Shown here: one piece after another, positions 1-11,100 of the stretch
Position numbering within the stretch: the first letter of the stretch is position 1
How the letters are laid out: every line of letters starts with the position of its first letter
Origin: CBDUEF01 sp018063485
GTDB lineage: Bacteria > Pseudomonadota > Alphaproteobacteria > Rhodobacterales > Rhodobacteraceae
Reading direction: 5' to 3'
Length of the DNA stretch: 64,000 nt
Assembly (NCBI GenBank): GCA_037045435.1
Contig: JBAOID010000039.1
Span: forward strand, 1-64,000
The notes under the pieces: generated by a model
What the model was told of the DNA's origin: nothing
The model's database searches: none
Seen by the model: the letters and a program-made list of their open reading frames with translations, nothing else
Program-made: the position numbers and the translations under genes

Positions 1-1
1 C

Positions 2-3000
2 GAGGCCAAGGTCAAACCCCTCGTTCAGCCTTTCTACACTACGACCTGCCCGCGGGGCCACACAGGCCGCTGGGTGGACCGGGAGACCGACAAGGTCGTG
101 AACGTCGATCCCGCGGCACTCCCCGGACCAGCGCGGCCGGTACCGGTGGGAAGGGCCGGAGATCATTCACACCTTCTGGGCCAAGCACGGACCCTGTAAT
201 GCGCGAGGCTGCAATCATTGCACACCGATCTTCCGCTCGCCCGTCATCGCCGAAAAGAAGCTGACCGCCTACTTCATCCCCTCGACATGCCCCTCCTGCG
301 GTCATGAGTTCAATATCGATTGGGTGAAACGCGCATGGCTCCCGGAGTTGAGCGTGTCGTGCTCGATAACGAGCCAAGTTTCACGGAGACAAGCCAGGAG
401 TTCGCACAACTCCTCAAGGACTACAGCAAGGGGAACAAAGAGGAAAAGCAGGACAGAATCAATCAAGCCTTGGAGAAGCTGAGCGCTGAGGCCGGTTTGC
501 GTTGCCCGAAATGCGGTTCATTCGCCGGGGAAAGATCAAGAAGGTCCTTGAGGATCACCGGAGAAAGCTACAGATGGGGAGCCTGGTCGCCTATGAGTTC
601 AAGGTGGGGAACGTAAAGAAGAAGGACCTCGGCATTGAGAGCCGCCATGTCTACATGTATCTTCTGATTCATCCCAAGTGGCTGGAGGGCTCGTCCGGTC
701 TCGATGACCGCGTGGAACTGGGTGGCTACTCCGGGGCCGATCCGGAGATGACCGCCCGATGGTTCGAGGGCCGGCTTGACGGGATGCGCTTCCTCGAGGT
801 CCCGTGGCCGCATCCGTCCGGCCGATGAAGAGATCACCGAAGAGGACGAAGAAGAGGCTGGCGAAAACGAGGACGCTGGAGGGGAAGAAGACGCCGAGTC
901 CGCGGCGGACCGCAAGAAGTTCGGGCTACCCCGAGATCGTGCTCGCCGATGGCTCACGCATCCAGACACGGGGTGGGAACGGTGCCGCAGCAATCCAACT
1001 TCACCTGCCAGAAATGCGGCAAGAAACAGGGATATTCCTCGAATCGGTCAAACCCACAAAGCACACTGCGCCCGTGGCGGCCTATGCCCTGCAATGTCAC
1101 TGCCCGCAGGACGACGCCGAGGGATACAGCTACAATGGCCGCTTCTTCAAACCAGTTGAGCTGGTTACTGACCAAACGGCTAATCCTGGCGGAGCAGGAA
1201 TGGGCCGACCGCAATGAGACCGACCTGAACGATTACTGGCCCCGACAGGAGTGCTGGGACGCCTACATGATGCGGGCTAATGGCGGGGTTAATCGCGGCT
1301 GGGGATATACACACTGGTGGAAGATGTTCAGCCCCCGCCAATTGCTGATTCACTCCCACATTCTACGATCTCTGATGATGGCAGTAGAGAGTGGATGGCC
1401 GCTCGATGCGGCAGAACAGGCGTTGGGCGCGGCTCAACAGTACTTGCGAAACCAGTGCATGTTCGCTTTCTGGCACCGCAGCGAACGACGTGCCGGTTCC
1501 AGCAACCTTTCGAACGACAATTATCATCCAAAACAAACTACGATCGAGAATAATCTTCTCGCACCACTCGGCTACGGCAACTGGGCTTCGTGTCGAAGTG
1601 GTGTGATCGACGCTTTGGAGAGTGTTCGTTCACCTTGGGAATCGGAGGTGGCAGTCCCGGGCAGAACAAGAGCCGAACGGGTGTTCACTGGTGAACCGGT
1701 TGTGCCTGCGGAGGTGGACCTCTGCATGCGGCGAGCTCAACCGACCTGGGCCAATTTGCAGACGCCACGTTCGATCTTGCTATCACCGACCCACCATTCG
1801 GCAACAACGTGTTCTACGGCGACCTGGCCGATTTCTTCTATGTGTGGCTGCGTATCCCGCTGCTAAAGTGGTATGAGCGGGACGGCTGAACGTTCATACT
1901 TCGAGCCCGAGCGGCACACCTCGGGCTGTTGAAGCTGTTCAGAACAGCGTCGAGCACCCGGATGATCCGTGAGGACTGGGAGACCGCACCGCTGATTCTA
2001 CGAAGGGATGTTGATATCATCCGCGAGCGAGCAGGAGACTCGGAACTCGGATGAGGGCGACCCAAATCCGTTGTACCGGCGCGAGCCGGCATCAGAGTTC
2101 TACTGCAATACGCTGACCGCTTGCTGGACTGAGACGGCCCGCGTAGTAAAGCCTGGCGGTCTGATGGCGTTCACATTCCATCACAGCCCAGATGCGCCGT
2201 GGGTGGACGTCTTGGAAGCTCTGTTCCGGGGCGGGGTTCGTGCTCATCAGTACATACCCCGTGCATAGCGACGACACGAAGGGAGACAATGCTGGTTTCG
2301 GATCGCGGAAGATCGAGTACGACATTATTCACGTCTGCCGCGAGCGGCTCGAAACCCCGCAGCCAGTCTCGTGGGCGAAGATTCGCAAATGGGTCAAGGA
2401 CGGAGTGCACGCGGCTCCAGCAGCCTGCTGGAGCGGTCGCACGGCCGCGAGCTGCCCGGAAGCCGGACCTTCTGCGCCATCCTGCGGGGCAAGGCGCTGG
2501 AGTTCGACAGCCGCCACTATGGCCAAGTGCTTTACCGGCGACGGGCAGGTGCTGGGCGTACGGCGACGCGCTTTTCCTTGGGAATCAACCTGCTCCTGGA
2601 CGACCTGTTGGCGGGCAAGGATGAGAACGGCAAGCGCCGTCCACCCGACGCGGCGGAACCGGCATTGCTGTTCCTGCGCGTCTTCCAAAGCCGCCGCTCC
2701 ATGGCCCGGGGTGAGCTTGATACAAGACGCTGCGCGGCACGGGCGTTTCCCAGGGGGACATTGAGGCGCGAGGTTGGATTCGGGTGGTCGGAACCTCGGT
2801 GAACGTGATCCCCATCGAGGAGCGTTTCCAGTATTTCACGGCCCCGGACGAAACCGCAAGGTCCTCAAGACCGACCTGGACCAGGCTCATTTCCTGATCG
2901 GCGCAGCGACGCCCGGCAGCGGCGTGGATGTTCAGACCAACTCAACCGGGCCACCTTCCAGATCAAGAGATCGGTGGACCCGATTCTGGACGGTACGCCC

Positions 3001-3140
3001 AGACCGACCCGGACACGGGAATTCAACGGGCTGCCAAGCTTGCGCTGGACCTTGTCAGCCATTGGCGGGCCAAACCGGAGAAGGGCCCGGCATTCAGGCA
3101 GATTACCCTGTTCCAACAATTGGAGGCGGAGGTCGAATGA
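2..3140 (+). pseudogene. DUF1156-type adenine-specific DNA methyltransferase, 5'-partial and frameshifted
   Basis: Conceptual translation across many frame changes gives one long methyltransferase that begins before the window. Cys-pair zinc ribbons are visible near 50 (CPRGH), 295 (CPSCGHE), 500 (CPKCG) and 1005 (CQKCGKK). The N6-adenine methyltransferase catalytic motif DPPF lies near 1790, in the context AITDPPFGNNVFYGDL, followed by a FFYVWLR segment. A VKPGGLMAFTFHH stretch near 2145 fits a later Rossmann strand. The C-terminal part is readable to a stop at 3138-3140. This layout matches COG1743/DUF1156 methylases, which are known from defence islands, where they would modify host DNA. 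The stop overlaps the next start as ATGA. There are roughly ten or more single-base frame changes, with little sign of substitution decay, so sequence error is as likely as true inactivation. Family assignment is firm; its biological target is unknown. Confidence 0.75.
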
Positions 3141-3637
3141 TGTGGGATATGTCCTCAAGCGCTTGGCTTCGCCGCGGATCAAGCATTGTGTTTGACCGGG
3201 TCACCCTCGGCCCGCTCATTGGCGGGGGTGCCCTTGTGTCCATGCGGGAAGCTCTTAGGTGGATGAACGCCTGGCCGGTTGAGCCGCCGGGTAACGGTCG
3301 GACGGTGCTCGTGTGCGGCATTGAGACCTTCCTCGATGTCGATGGAACCGGCCGAGGCCCAGGATTTCCTGAAAGGCCGGGTCAAGCCTTTCGTGCAGGA
3401 ATTCCAGGCCCGTTGGGATCAGCGTGGGCTGGTGTTCGGCTTCGGCACCCATGAGAGATCGTTTGAGCTGACAGCGTCCGACGAAGAGGTGCTGTTCATT
3501 CGCCGGGACGGCGAGCGGGTGCGGCTGTCGTACTCGCTCTGGGATGTGGAAGCGCCACCATGAACGTGGCGCGCCTGATTCGTGATGAACAGGGAAAGAG
3601 CATAACGGTTGGACACCATGTCGCAAGGATTTCCTGA
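3137..3637 (+). pseudogene. Unrecognised ~160-residue protein of the methylase-helicase operon, frameshifted
   Basis: The start ATG at 3137 overlaps the methylase stop (ATGA), and the stop at 3635-3637 lies about 20 bases inside the helicase gene, so this is a genuine coupled middle gene. Joining frames gives a product whose central part contains MREALRWMNAWPVEPP and then PAEAQDFLKGRVKPFVQ, followed by a WDQRGLVFGFG segment and a basic, beta-rich tail ending near GKSITVGHHVARIS. I see no membrane segment, zinc site, nuclease motif or P-loop. I do not recognise the family. Its fixed place between a modification enzyme and a helicase suggests an accessory or specificity role, but that is inference. 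At least two frame changes occur, near 3335 and 3560. Confidence 0.5.
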
Positions 3638-6489
3638 CCTGCATATCGGCCGGAAGGTCGAACACCCTGAACTGGGAGAAGGCGTGGTCTATGATTTCGA
3701 GCCGACGGGTATGTCCGCGTCTTCTTTCCGTCCGGCGAACGACAAGTGAATGCGGCCACGGTGAAGCCGGCCAGGAGCAGCGTAGAAAGCATCCTGGAAA
3801 GCATCGCCGGTGCTGAGGACCGCCTTCGGCGCCCGTGGCTGCACGTCGAAGCCCACGAGCCTCCCGCTCATGGAAAACGCCGCAACCCTGACTCCGCCAA
3901 GGATCGACCTGCTCCCACACCAGGTGGTGCTTACGCACCGGATCGCCAACGCGGCCCAGCGACGATTCCTCATCGCCGACGAAGTCGGCCTCGGCAAGAC
4001 CATCGAGACGGCCCTCATCCTGCGCGAGCTGGCTAGCCGCGGCGAAATCAACCGGGCGCTCATGATCGTCCCCGCAGGGCTGGTCAACAACTGGCACCGA
4101 GAACTCAACGAGGTCTTCAACCTCAACTTCGAGGAGTTCGGCACCGACGGAGATGTAACGGACCGGAAGTCAAATGCCTTCGCCAAGCACAACCGCTTGA
4201 TTGCCAGCGTGGACACGCTTGAAACGCCGAACACGGGTACGACGCTTGCTCGACGCGCCGAAGTGGGACCTTGTCGTGTTCGACGAGGCCCACCACCTCT
4301 CCGCGTACAAGACCGGCAGGAAAGGTCAGGAAGACAGAGAACTACAAGCTCGCAGAGGCGATGCGGGATCATGCCGCGACCTGCTGCTCCTCTCGGCCAC
4401 GCCTCACCAGGGCGACCATTTCCGGTTCTGGATGCTCATCCAGCTGCTCAACCCGACTCTATTCGCTGACGCTGAGGAGATGGTCGAGGAACGACACCGT
4501 CTTCAACAGCGTGGTGTTCCGTCGCACGAAGGCAGATGCCTGCACTCCGGACGGCTCTCCGCTTTTTGCGCGGCGGATGGGTTCATGCCGAGTCATTCAC
4601 GATGTCGGAGGGCGAGCGGAGCTTCTACAGGAAGCTCTCGAGAGTACCTCCAGGACGGGTTCGATCTCGCGAAGAAGCAGGGCAACCAGGGGCGGGCACT
4701 CGGCTTCGTCATGACGATCTTCCAAAAGATCGCCGCGTGCAGCTTCGCGGCGGTCCGGAGCGACGCTGCGCCAGCGGCCAGCTGACGCTCACTGATCGAC
4801 GAGGCCATTGTGAGAGACGAACTGCTGGATGCGCCTCGGCATCGGTCGGGCACCGCAGGCTCACTGGAGCAGGCGACGCGGACCTGATTCACGGGAGATA
4901 CACGGGCCTATGCCGACGACGCGGCCGGTCGAGGCGCAAGCTGGACCGCAGTTGCTCGCTGATCGCCAAGCTGCGCCTGCTCCTGAAAGCTTGATGCGGA
5001 CCAGCTCGAGCCGGCCGCCTTCGTCGGAGACCGCGGGGAGGCAACGACGACGCCGAGCTTGCGGCGGTCACAGGTGAAGCTTGCGTGCTGTCGCAAGCCG
5101 TGTCTCCGTGGCTCCTTGCCGGAGGAGCGGAGGCGGATTCGAGGAGGTGCCTTCGGCCTGTTCCCCGAGTGGACGGGAGACCAAGAGCAGGAGTCGCTGC
5201 TCCGCGAGGCTCTGCGAGCACCTGTGGCGAGTCAGAACCCCGAGCGAGAAAGTCGTGATCTTCGCGACGTATCTCGGGAGCGTCGAGCTGCTCTCGCGGG
5301 CAGCAATCGACAGCCGTCGTATCCCCGGGCCAAGCGCGTCGTGGTGCTTGCAGCGGCGGGGACCACGGGGCCAAGGTGGCGGCCGAGCGGCGGTTCCGGC
5401 GTCCGGACGGCCCTCAGCGTGCTGCTCATGCACGGCTGCCGGTCGGGAAGGGAATCAACCTCCAGTTCTCGCGCGTGCTTTTCAACTTACGATCTGCCGT
5501 GGAACCCGATGGACGTGGAGCAGCGGATCGGCCGCATCCACCGGTACGGGCAGAAGGACACAGCCCAAGTCTACAACCTGGTCGCATTCCGGACACCATT
5601 GAGGGCAAGATATTTCTTCTGCTCGAAGAAAAGCTGCATGGAATAGCTCAGACCCTGGGCAAGCTGGACGACAATGGCCAGATTGCGGAAGACCTCAGAG
5701 GGCAGGTTCTGGGCCAGCTTAGCAGCCGCCTCAGTTACGACCGTTTGTACCAAGAGGCGATCCTCGGATCCGACCCTAAAACGCACGCGGCAAGAGCTCG
5801 AGTTTGCGATTACCAATGCCAACCTTGCTCGCGAGGTGGTCTTCGAGCTTTTCCAGGACCTCGATAGATTCAATTGGGCGACTACAAACAGTTCGACGAC
5901 GAGGGCCGGGGCATGCAGCGGCTTCTGTCCTTCGCCCAGCGGGCAGCCCGCCTCGATGGCGCTGAGTGCGCTCCAGCGGAAGGATGTCTCTTGCTGAACC
6001 GCCCAAATTTCGAGCCGATCCGATTCACGACGGATCGTGACAAGGCACTTCAGGAGGAGGAGTTCAACCTCCTGGGCCTCGAAGCACTTTCCGGTGGTCA
6101 ACAGTGGCTCGATGCCTATACCTCAGTCAAACCACAAGATCGGGCGCTTATCGGCAACATTGAGGGCAATGGAGACGAGACGGGCTTGATCACGATTTGG
6201 CTCGTGGTGATCCACGGCAAGGGCGGCCAGGTCCAACAGAAGGTCGTAAGGTTGGGAATTTCTGAAGGAGGCGAGCGTTCGCCCTATCTGGAACGGCTGT
6301 CACAAGAGCTTCTTCGAACACGCCCTTCTCAGACACACCGCTTTCAGGACAAAGGACAAGTCGGTTCCCTAATCAACGGCACGGCCTCCGAACCTCCTCC
6401 ATCGCGAACTGGTTTATTCGGGATTCCTGCCGGAAGAAGCGTCCTACTCAAGCCGATTGCTGGCGTGCATAGGGGTAAGCAGATCATGA
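3618..6489 (+). pseudogene. SNF2-family DEAD/DEAH helicase (DISARM DrmD-like), frameshifted
   Basis: The ATG at 3618 opens a product of about 950 residues if frames are joined. Residues ~5-40 (KVEHPELGEGVVYDFEP, then VRVFFPSGERQV) resemble the small CarD/Tudor-like barrel found at the ends of some helicases. Helicase domain 1 follows: DLLPHQ near 3910, Walker A ADEVGLGKTIETAL near 3980, VVFDEAHH (motif II) near 4275 and LLLSATPHQGDHF (motif III) near 4390. Domain 2 shows [19 protein letters not shown] and [13 protein letters not shown], the SNF2 motifs V and VI, near 5450-5560. The C-terminal extension ends at a TGA that overlaps the next gene's ATG at 6486. Such SNF2 ATPases couple ATP hydrolysis to DNA translocation and occur in defence operons, including DISARM. 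Frame changes are many and consist of single-base indels. Confidence 0.75.
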
Positions 6490-7437
6490 CAAACGAAGAA
6501 ATTGCCAGATTCTTCAATAACGCGAGGCCCCATATTCAGGGCAACCCGAACCTGTACCCGCGATCCCCAGGTCAGAAATTTGTGGTTTCGCACGCGCCAG
6601 CATTTCAGAAACAGTTCCGAGCACGCCATCCTGCAAATTCCGGTGGGCTGCGGCAAAACCGGCCTCATGGCCCTGCTGCCTTTTGAGACCGCCCAGGGTC
6701 GGGTCCTGGGCGATTGCTCCGAACCTTGAGATTCGGCGGGGCATTTCCACTTCCTTCGATGTCGCTGGATGTGATGTTTTCTCTGGACCTCGACGCGCGT
6801 TCTGACCGACGTGAGTCATGGCCCCTTCACGGCCGTCCTGGACGGCCAGGACGCGAACATCCACGACTGCGAGAACTCGCATATCGTGGTCACCAACATC
6901 CAGCAATTGGCCAGCCGGGCTGACCGCTGGCTTCCGGCCTTCGGGGATGATTTCTTCGACCTGATCCTGGTGGACGAAGGCCATCACAACGTCGCCAGAG
7001 TTTGGAACGGGTTTTCGAACGGTTCCCCAACGCCAAGGTCGTAAGCCTGACCGCCACGCCTTTCAGGGGCGACGGACGCGAGATCGCCGGCGAGCGGGTG
7101 TACGCGTATCCGTTCCGGACGGCCATGGTGCGTGGGTACATTGAGCAGATCACCGCTGTGAATGTCGCGCCCCAGGAGTATCTCCTTCACCTATCGCGGG
7201 GACGCCAGGCAACACACGCTTGAAGAGGTCCTTCAACTCCGGACGAGGAATGGTTCAGCCGGGGTGTGGCCCTCGCGCCGGAGTGCAACCGGTCCATTGT
7301 TGACGCCAGCATTCAGTGGCTTCAACACCTCCGGGAGACCGGCACATTCCATCAAACTGATCGCGGTCGCCTTGTTCGGTGGACCACGCCCGGCAGGTGC
7401 GGTCCCTTTACGCCCTGAGCGCGGGTTGCAGGCGCGT
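6486..7437 (+). pseudogene. DEAD/DEAH-box helicase of the same operon, truncated at a sequence junction
   Basis: The start ATG at 6486 overlaps the upstream stop and has a GGGGTAAG-like ribosome site about 8 bases before it. The product begins MTNEEIARFFNNARPH. It shows a Walker A variant QIPVGCGKTGLMALLPF near 6640, a VVTNIQQLASRAD segment, motif II LILVDEGHHN near 6965 and motif III VVSLTATPFRGDG near 7040. Domain 2 starts (SVDHARQVRSLYA near 7380), but the homologous reading stops at about 7437, where galU sequence begins. About 310 codons remain, so most of domain 2 and the C-terminus are missing. Similar helicases are subunits of restriction-type and other anti-phage systems. It carries several one-base frameshifts. 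Whether the truncation is biological or an assembly join cannot be settled from the sequence. Confidence 0.65.
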
Positions 7438-7934
7438 GATACAGCGGCGGCCACATGATCGCAGCGATGAAAGTTTCGGAACAAGAGACCAGCCAATACG
7501 GGATCTTTGCTCTGAGCGGATCCGCGGATGACCGCTGTATTGCAGTGACGGGAATGGTGGAAAAGCCGCTGCGCGGGCAAGCGCCCTCGTCTGTCGCGGC
7601 CGTCGGGCGCTATATTCTGCTGCCGATGATTTTCGACATCCTCGGCCACACGCCAAAAGGCGCGGGCGGCGAGGTGCAATTGACCGATGCCATCGCCATT
7701 GCAACCCTTTCAGTGCCGCTGACGGCGTTCCGGTTTTCTGGAACCAGATATGATTGCGGCAACCATGATGGCCTGCTGGCCGCATCGAACGCACGTCAGG
7801 CGACAGTCAAGAGCGGTCAGATCAGCGCCGCGCTCTACGGCGCACGCACCTCGGTCAGGCTTGGATGTAACGACAAAAGGCCATGGCCGGAAAGTGGGAG
7901 GGTGATGAGCAAAAACGTGCAGAACGCCATGTAA
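7438..7934 (+). pseudogene. galU: UTP-glucose-1-phosphate uridylyltransferase, 3' fragment
   Basis: From about 7440 the frame reads YSGGHMIAAMKVSEQETS, then YGIFALSGSADDRCIAV and MVEKPLRGQAPSS, VGRYILLPMIFDIL, GAGGEVQLTDAI and FRFSGTRYDCGNHDG. These are signatures of the C-terminal half of bacterial GalU, which makes UDP-glucose from UTP and glucose-1-phosphate. The N-terminal nucleotide-binding half is absent and replaced by helicase sequence with an in-frame stop (TGA at 7437-7439) just upstream. The last ~30 residues before the stop at 7934 do not look like a GalU tail, so a further frameshift near 7850 is likely. UDP-glucose is the donor for the cyclic glucan synthase that follows, which makes galU a sensible neighbour. 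As sequenced it cannot encode an active enzyme. Confidence 0.75.
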
Positions 7935-7988
7935 CGGCGCGGATTTTGCAAACCTTTGTCACTGCCATGACAAGAAAGGACGAAAAGA

Positions 7989-8191
7989 TGGAATGGAAAC
8001 TGATTGAAACGAAATGGGCCGCGATGGCGCGCCGTATCCGCGCCGACGCGCCGTTTATGGCTTCGGATGATGGGCCTGTTGCGATCCGCAGCAGCCGCAG
8101 GGCTGATTCGGGCCCGGGGGCCGTCGTGACCGGGATTGCCGCGCCCGGAACCGAGACGGTGCAAAAGCGAAATCCGGTGTCAACGCCTTGA
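7989..8191 (+). CDS. Small hypothetical protein before the glucan synthase
   Basis: A 67-codon frame begins at ATG 7989, preceded by the purine-rich AAGGACG, a fair ribosome site. The product starts MEWKLIETKWAAMARRIRAD and is basic and amphipathic at the N-terminus, with no membrane segment. Its stop at 8189-8191 overlaps the first possible start of the glucan synthase, so it may be translated as a leader to that gene. I do not recognise a family. The C-terminal part is low in recognisable features and could be out of frame after an indel, as in its neighbours. Confidence 0.4.
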
Positions 8192-11100
8192 TTGCGCAAA
8201 AGATGTTGGTGCATGTATTCCAACGCCTGACACGGCCCTTTGCTCGAACCATCCCGGATCTGTGGCAGGACCAGTCGCCGATCAGGGCTGATCTGTTCGG
8301 TGCCGAGCGCCTTGAGCATCACGCGCAAACCCTCGCCGCCGCGCAGCCGGTGCGCGCGGGCTCGGGGCGTTGGGCGCCGCGGCTTGACGTCCGGGTCAGG
8401 GACAACGCTGGTTTTCTGCTGGATGCCTACAAGATCTGTGCGCAAGCTCTGCAAGCGGGCGAGACGGTGACGCCCGCCGCCGAATGGTTGCTGGACAATT
8501 TTCACCTTGTTGAACAACAATTGCGCCAAATCCGCGATGATCTGCCGCCGGGCTATTATCGCCAACTGCCCAAGCTGGCGGACGGGCCATTTGCCGGCTA
8601 TCCGCGCGTTTTCGGCTTGGCCTGGGCTTATGTCGCCCATACCGACAGCCTGATTTCCGGCCCTGTTCTCGCCCGTTTCGTGAGCGGCTATCAAAAGGTT
8701 CAACCCCTGATGATAGGCGAGCTATGGGCGGTTGCGATCACCCTGCGCATAGTGCTGATCGAGAACATGCGCCGTCTGGCCTTGCAGATCGTTGAAGGCC
8801 AAGAGCAGCGCCGACAGGCGGATGCGATCGTGAATGCGGTGCTTACTGCCGAAACAACCTTGGGCCAGTCGCAATTTTCGGCCATGCAAAGCGCCGTCAG
8901 CGTTTATGAAACGATGCCCCTGCCCGAACATATCGCGGCGCAAATCGCCAAGCGGCTGCGCGGCTTCGATCCGTCGCAAACGCCGCTTTTCGCATGGCTC
9001 GAGGATCGGCTGCGCCGGCAGGACAGTTCCATTGACGAAGTGGTGGCAAGGGCGCAAATGCGGCTGGCCGCGTCAAACGTCACGATGCGCAATATCGTCA
9101 CCTCTATGCGCACCGTGTCCGAGATGGACTGGGCCGATTTCTTTGAAGAGGTCAGCCTGATCGACGCGCGTTTGCGGGCCGGTTCCGGCTTTGCCGAGAT
9201 GGATTTTGCCACCCGAAATCGCTATCGCACCGCGATCGAGATCATCGCGCGTGGCAGTGGCCAGACCGAAATCGAGGTGGCTGATGCAAGCCTTGCCTTT
9301 GCCGAAGCGGGCGAGACGGCGCGCAGACGCGAACCGGGTTATTGGCTGATTGACGCCGGTCGCCCGGTGCTGGAGACCAAGCTGAATTTCCTGCCATCAT
9401 TGCGCCTGCGTTTGCACCGCCAGATCGGCCAATTTGGCCTGCCGGGCTATCTGGCCGCAATTGGAGTGCTGTCGGCAGTGATCCTTGGCTTTGGGCTGGC
9501 ACTGGCGCAGGCCGAAGGTGCGGGCCTGCTGGCGCTGTTGCTGCTCACCATCACCGGATTTGCCATAGCAATTGATGGCGGCATGGCGATTGTTGATCTG
9601 ATCATCACAAGGTCGGTAGCCCCGCAGGCGCTTCCCGGCCTTGATCTGGCCAAAGGGGTTCCTGCCACTCTGCGCAGCCTCGTGGCCGTGCCGGTGCTTT
9701 TGCATGATGTGGATGAGTTGCGCGCGCAGATCGAACAACTGGAAGTGCGCTATCTGGCAAGCACCGGCGGCGCGCTTCACTACGCGCTGTTGTCCGATGC
9801 GGTAGATGCTTCAACCGAGACGACCCCGCAGGACGACGCCCTTGTTTTCACAGCTTTGGCTGCGATTGCCGAGTTGAATGCCCGCTACCCCTCCGATCAC
9901 GGCCCGCTGTTCTACTTTTTGCACCGCCGCCGGCTCTGGAACGCATCCGAAGGCGTCTGGATGGGGTGGGAGCGCAAGCGCGGCAAGCTGATCGAGTTGA
10001 ACCGCCTGTTGCGCGGCGCAACCGATACCAGCTTTTCGGTGATCAGCGGCCCGCCGCCACAAGATATTCACTATGTCATCACGCTGGACGCGGATACGCG
10101 GGTGTTGCATGGCACCGTGCGCGACATGATCGGCAAGATGGCGCATCCGCTGAACCGGCCGGTTCTGGACGCGGCCTTGCGGCGGGTGACGGCGGGCTAT
10201 GGCATCTTGCAGCCGCGAGTGACCGCCGATCTGCCGTTGGGCAAGCAAGGCTCGGTCTATCAGCGCATCTTCTCCGGCCCCGGCGGAATTGATCCCTATG
10301 TCATGGCAACATCCGATCTCTATCAGGACTTGTTCGGCGAAGGCTCTTTCACCGGCAAGGGAATTTATGACGTCGATGCCTTTGGCGCGGCCCTCGCCGG
10401 GCGGGTTCCCGAAAACGCCATGCTCAGCCACGATCTGTTTGAAGGCATATTCGCCCGCGCGGCGCTGGCTTCGGACATCGAGGTGGTCGAGGATTTCCCG
10501 ACGCGATATGACGTGGATATCCGCCGCCGTCATCGCTGGGTGCGCGGCGATTGGCAGCTTGCTGCCATGGATCTTCGGGCGCAGGCGCGCGGCGAGTTTG
10601 GGGGCATCTCCGCGCTTGGCCGCTGGAAGATGATCGACAACCTGCGCCGCTCGTTGCTGGCCCCGATGGCTGTGCTGACTCTGTTTGTGGGCTGGATGAT
10701 GGCGCCCTCGGTTGCGCTGATCTGGACCAGTTGGACGGTTGGCCTGCTGGCCCTGCCGCGCTTGCTGCCCTTGCCCTTCGGGATCGTGCCCGCACGGCTG
10801 GATGTGACATTGCGCAGCCATTTTGCTGCCTTGGGCAAAGATGTGCTGACCGCCTCGGGGCAAATCGCCCTATCCTTGATCCTTCTGGCCGACACCGCGG
10901 CCGCGATGGCCGATGCCATCATCCGAACCCTCTGGCGGCTGACCGTCTCGCACCGGCATATGCTGGAATGGGTGACGGCGGCGCGCCTGGGTGGCAGCGC
11001 CCAACCCTCGGTTGGCCTGCAATATCTGCGCATGGCCCCCGGCGTGATCCTTGGAGTCGGTGCTTGCGCTGTAGCGATCTGGGCCAACCCAACGCTGCTG

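Noticed and set aside
1..7437. Calling the first region a complete DISARM system
   Set aside because: The SNF2 helicase is DrmD-like and a methylase is present, but DrmA, DrmB and DrmC are not seen, and the methylase is of the DUF1156 type. Only partial resemblance.
9811..10863. 350-codon open frame on the - strand inside the glucan synthase
   Set aside because: It is antisense to a clear glycosyltransferase region with intact motifs; such long frames are expected opposite GC-rich genes. The product is not family-like.
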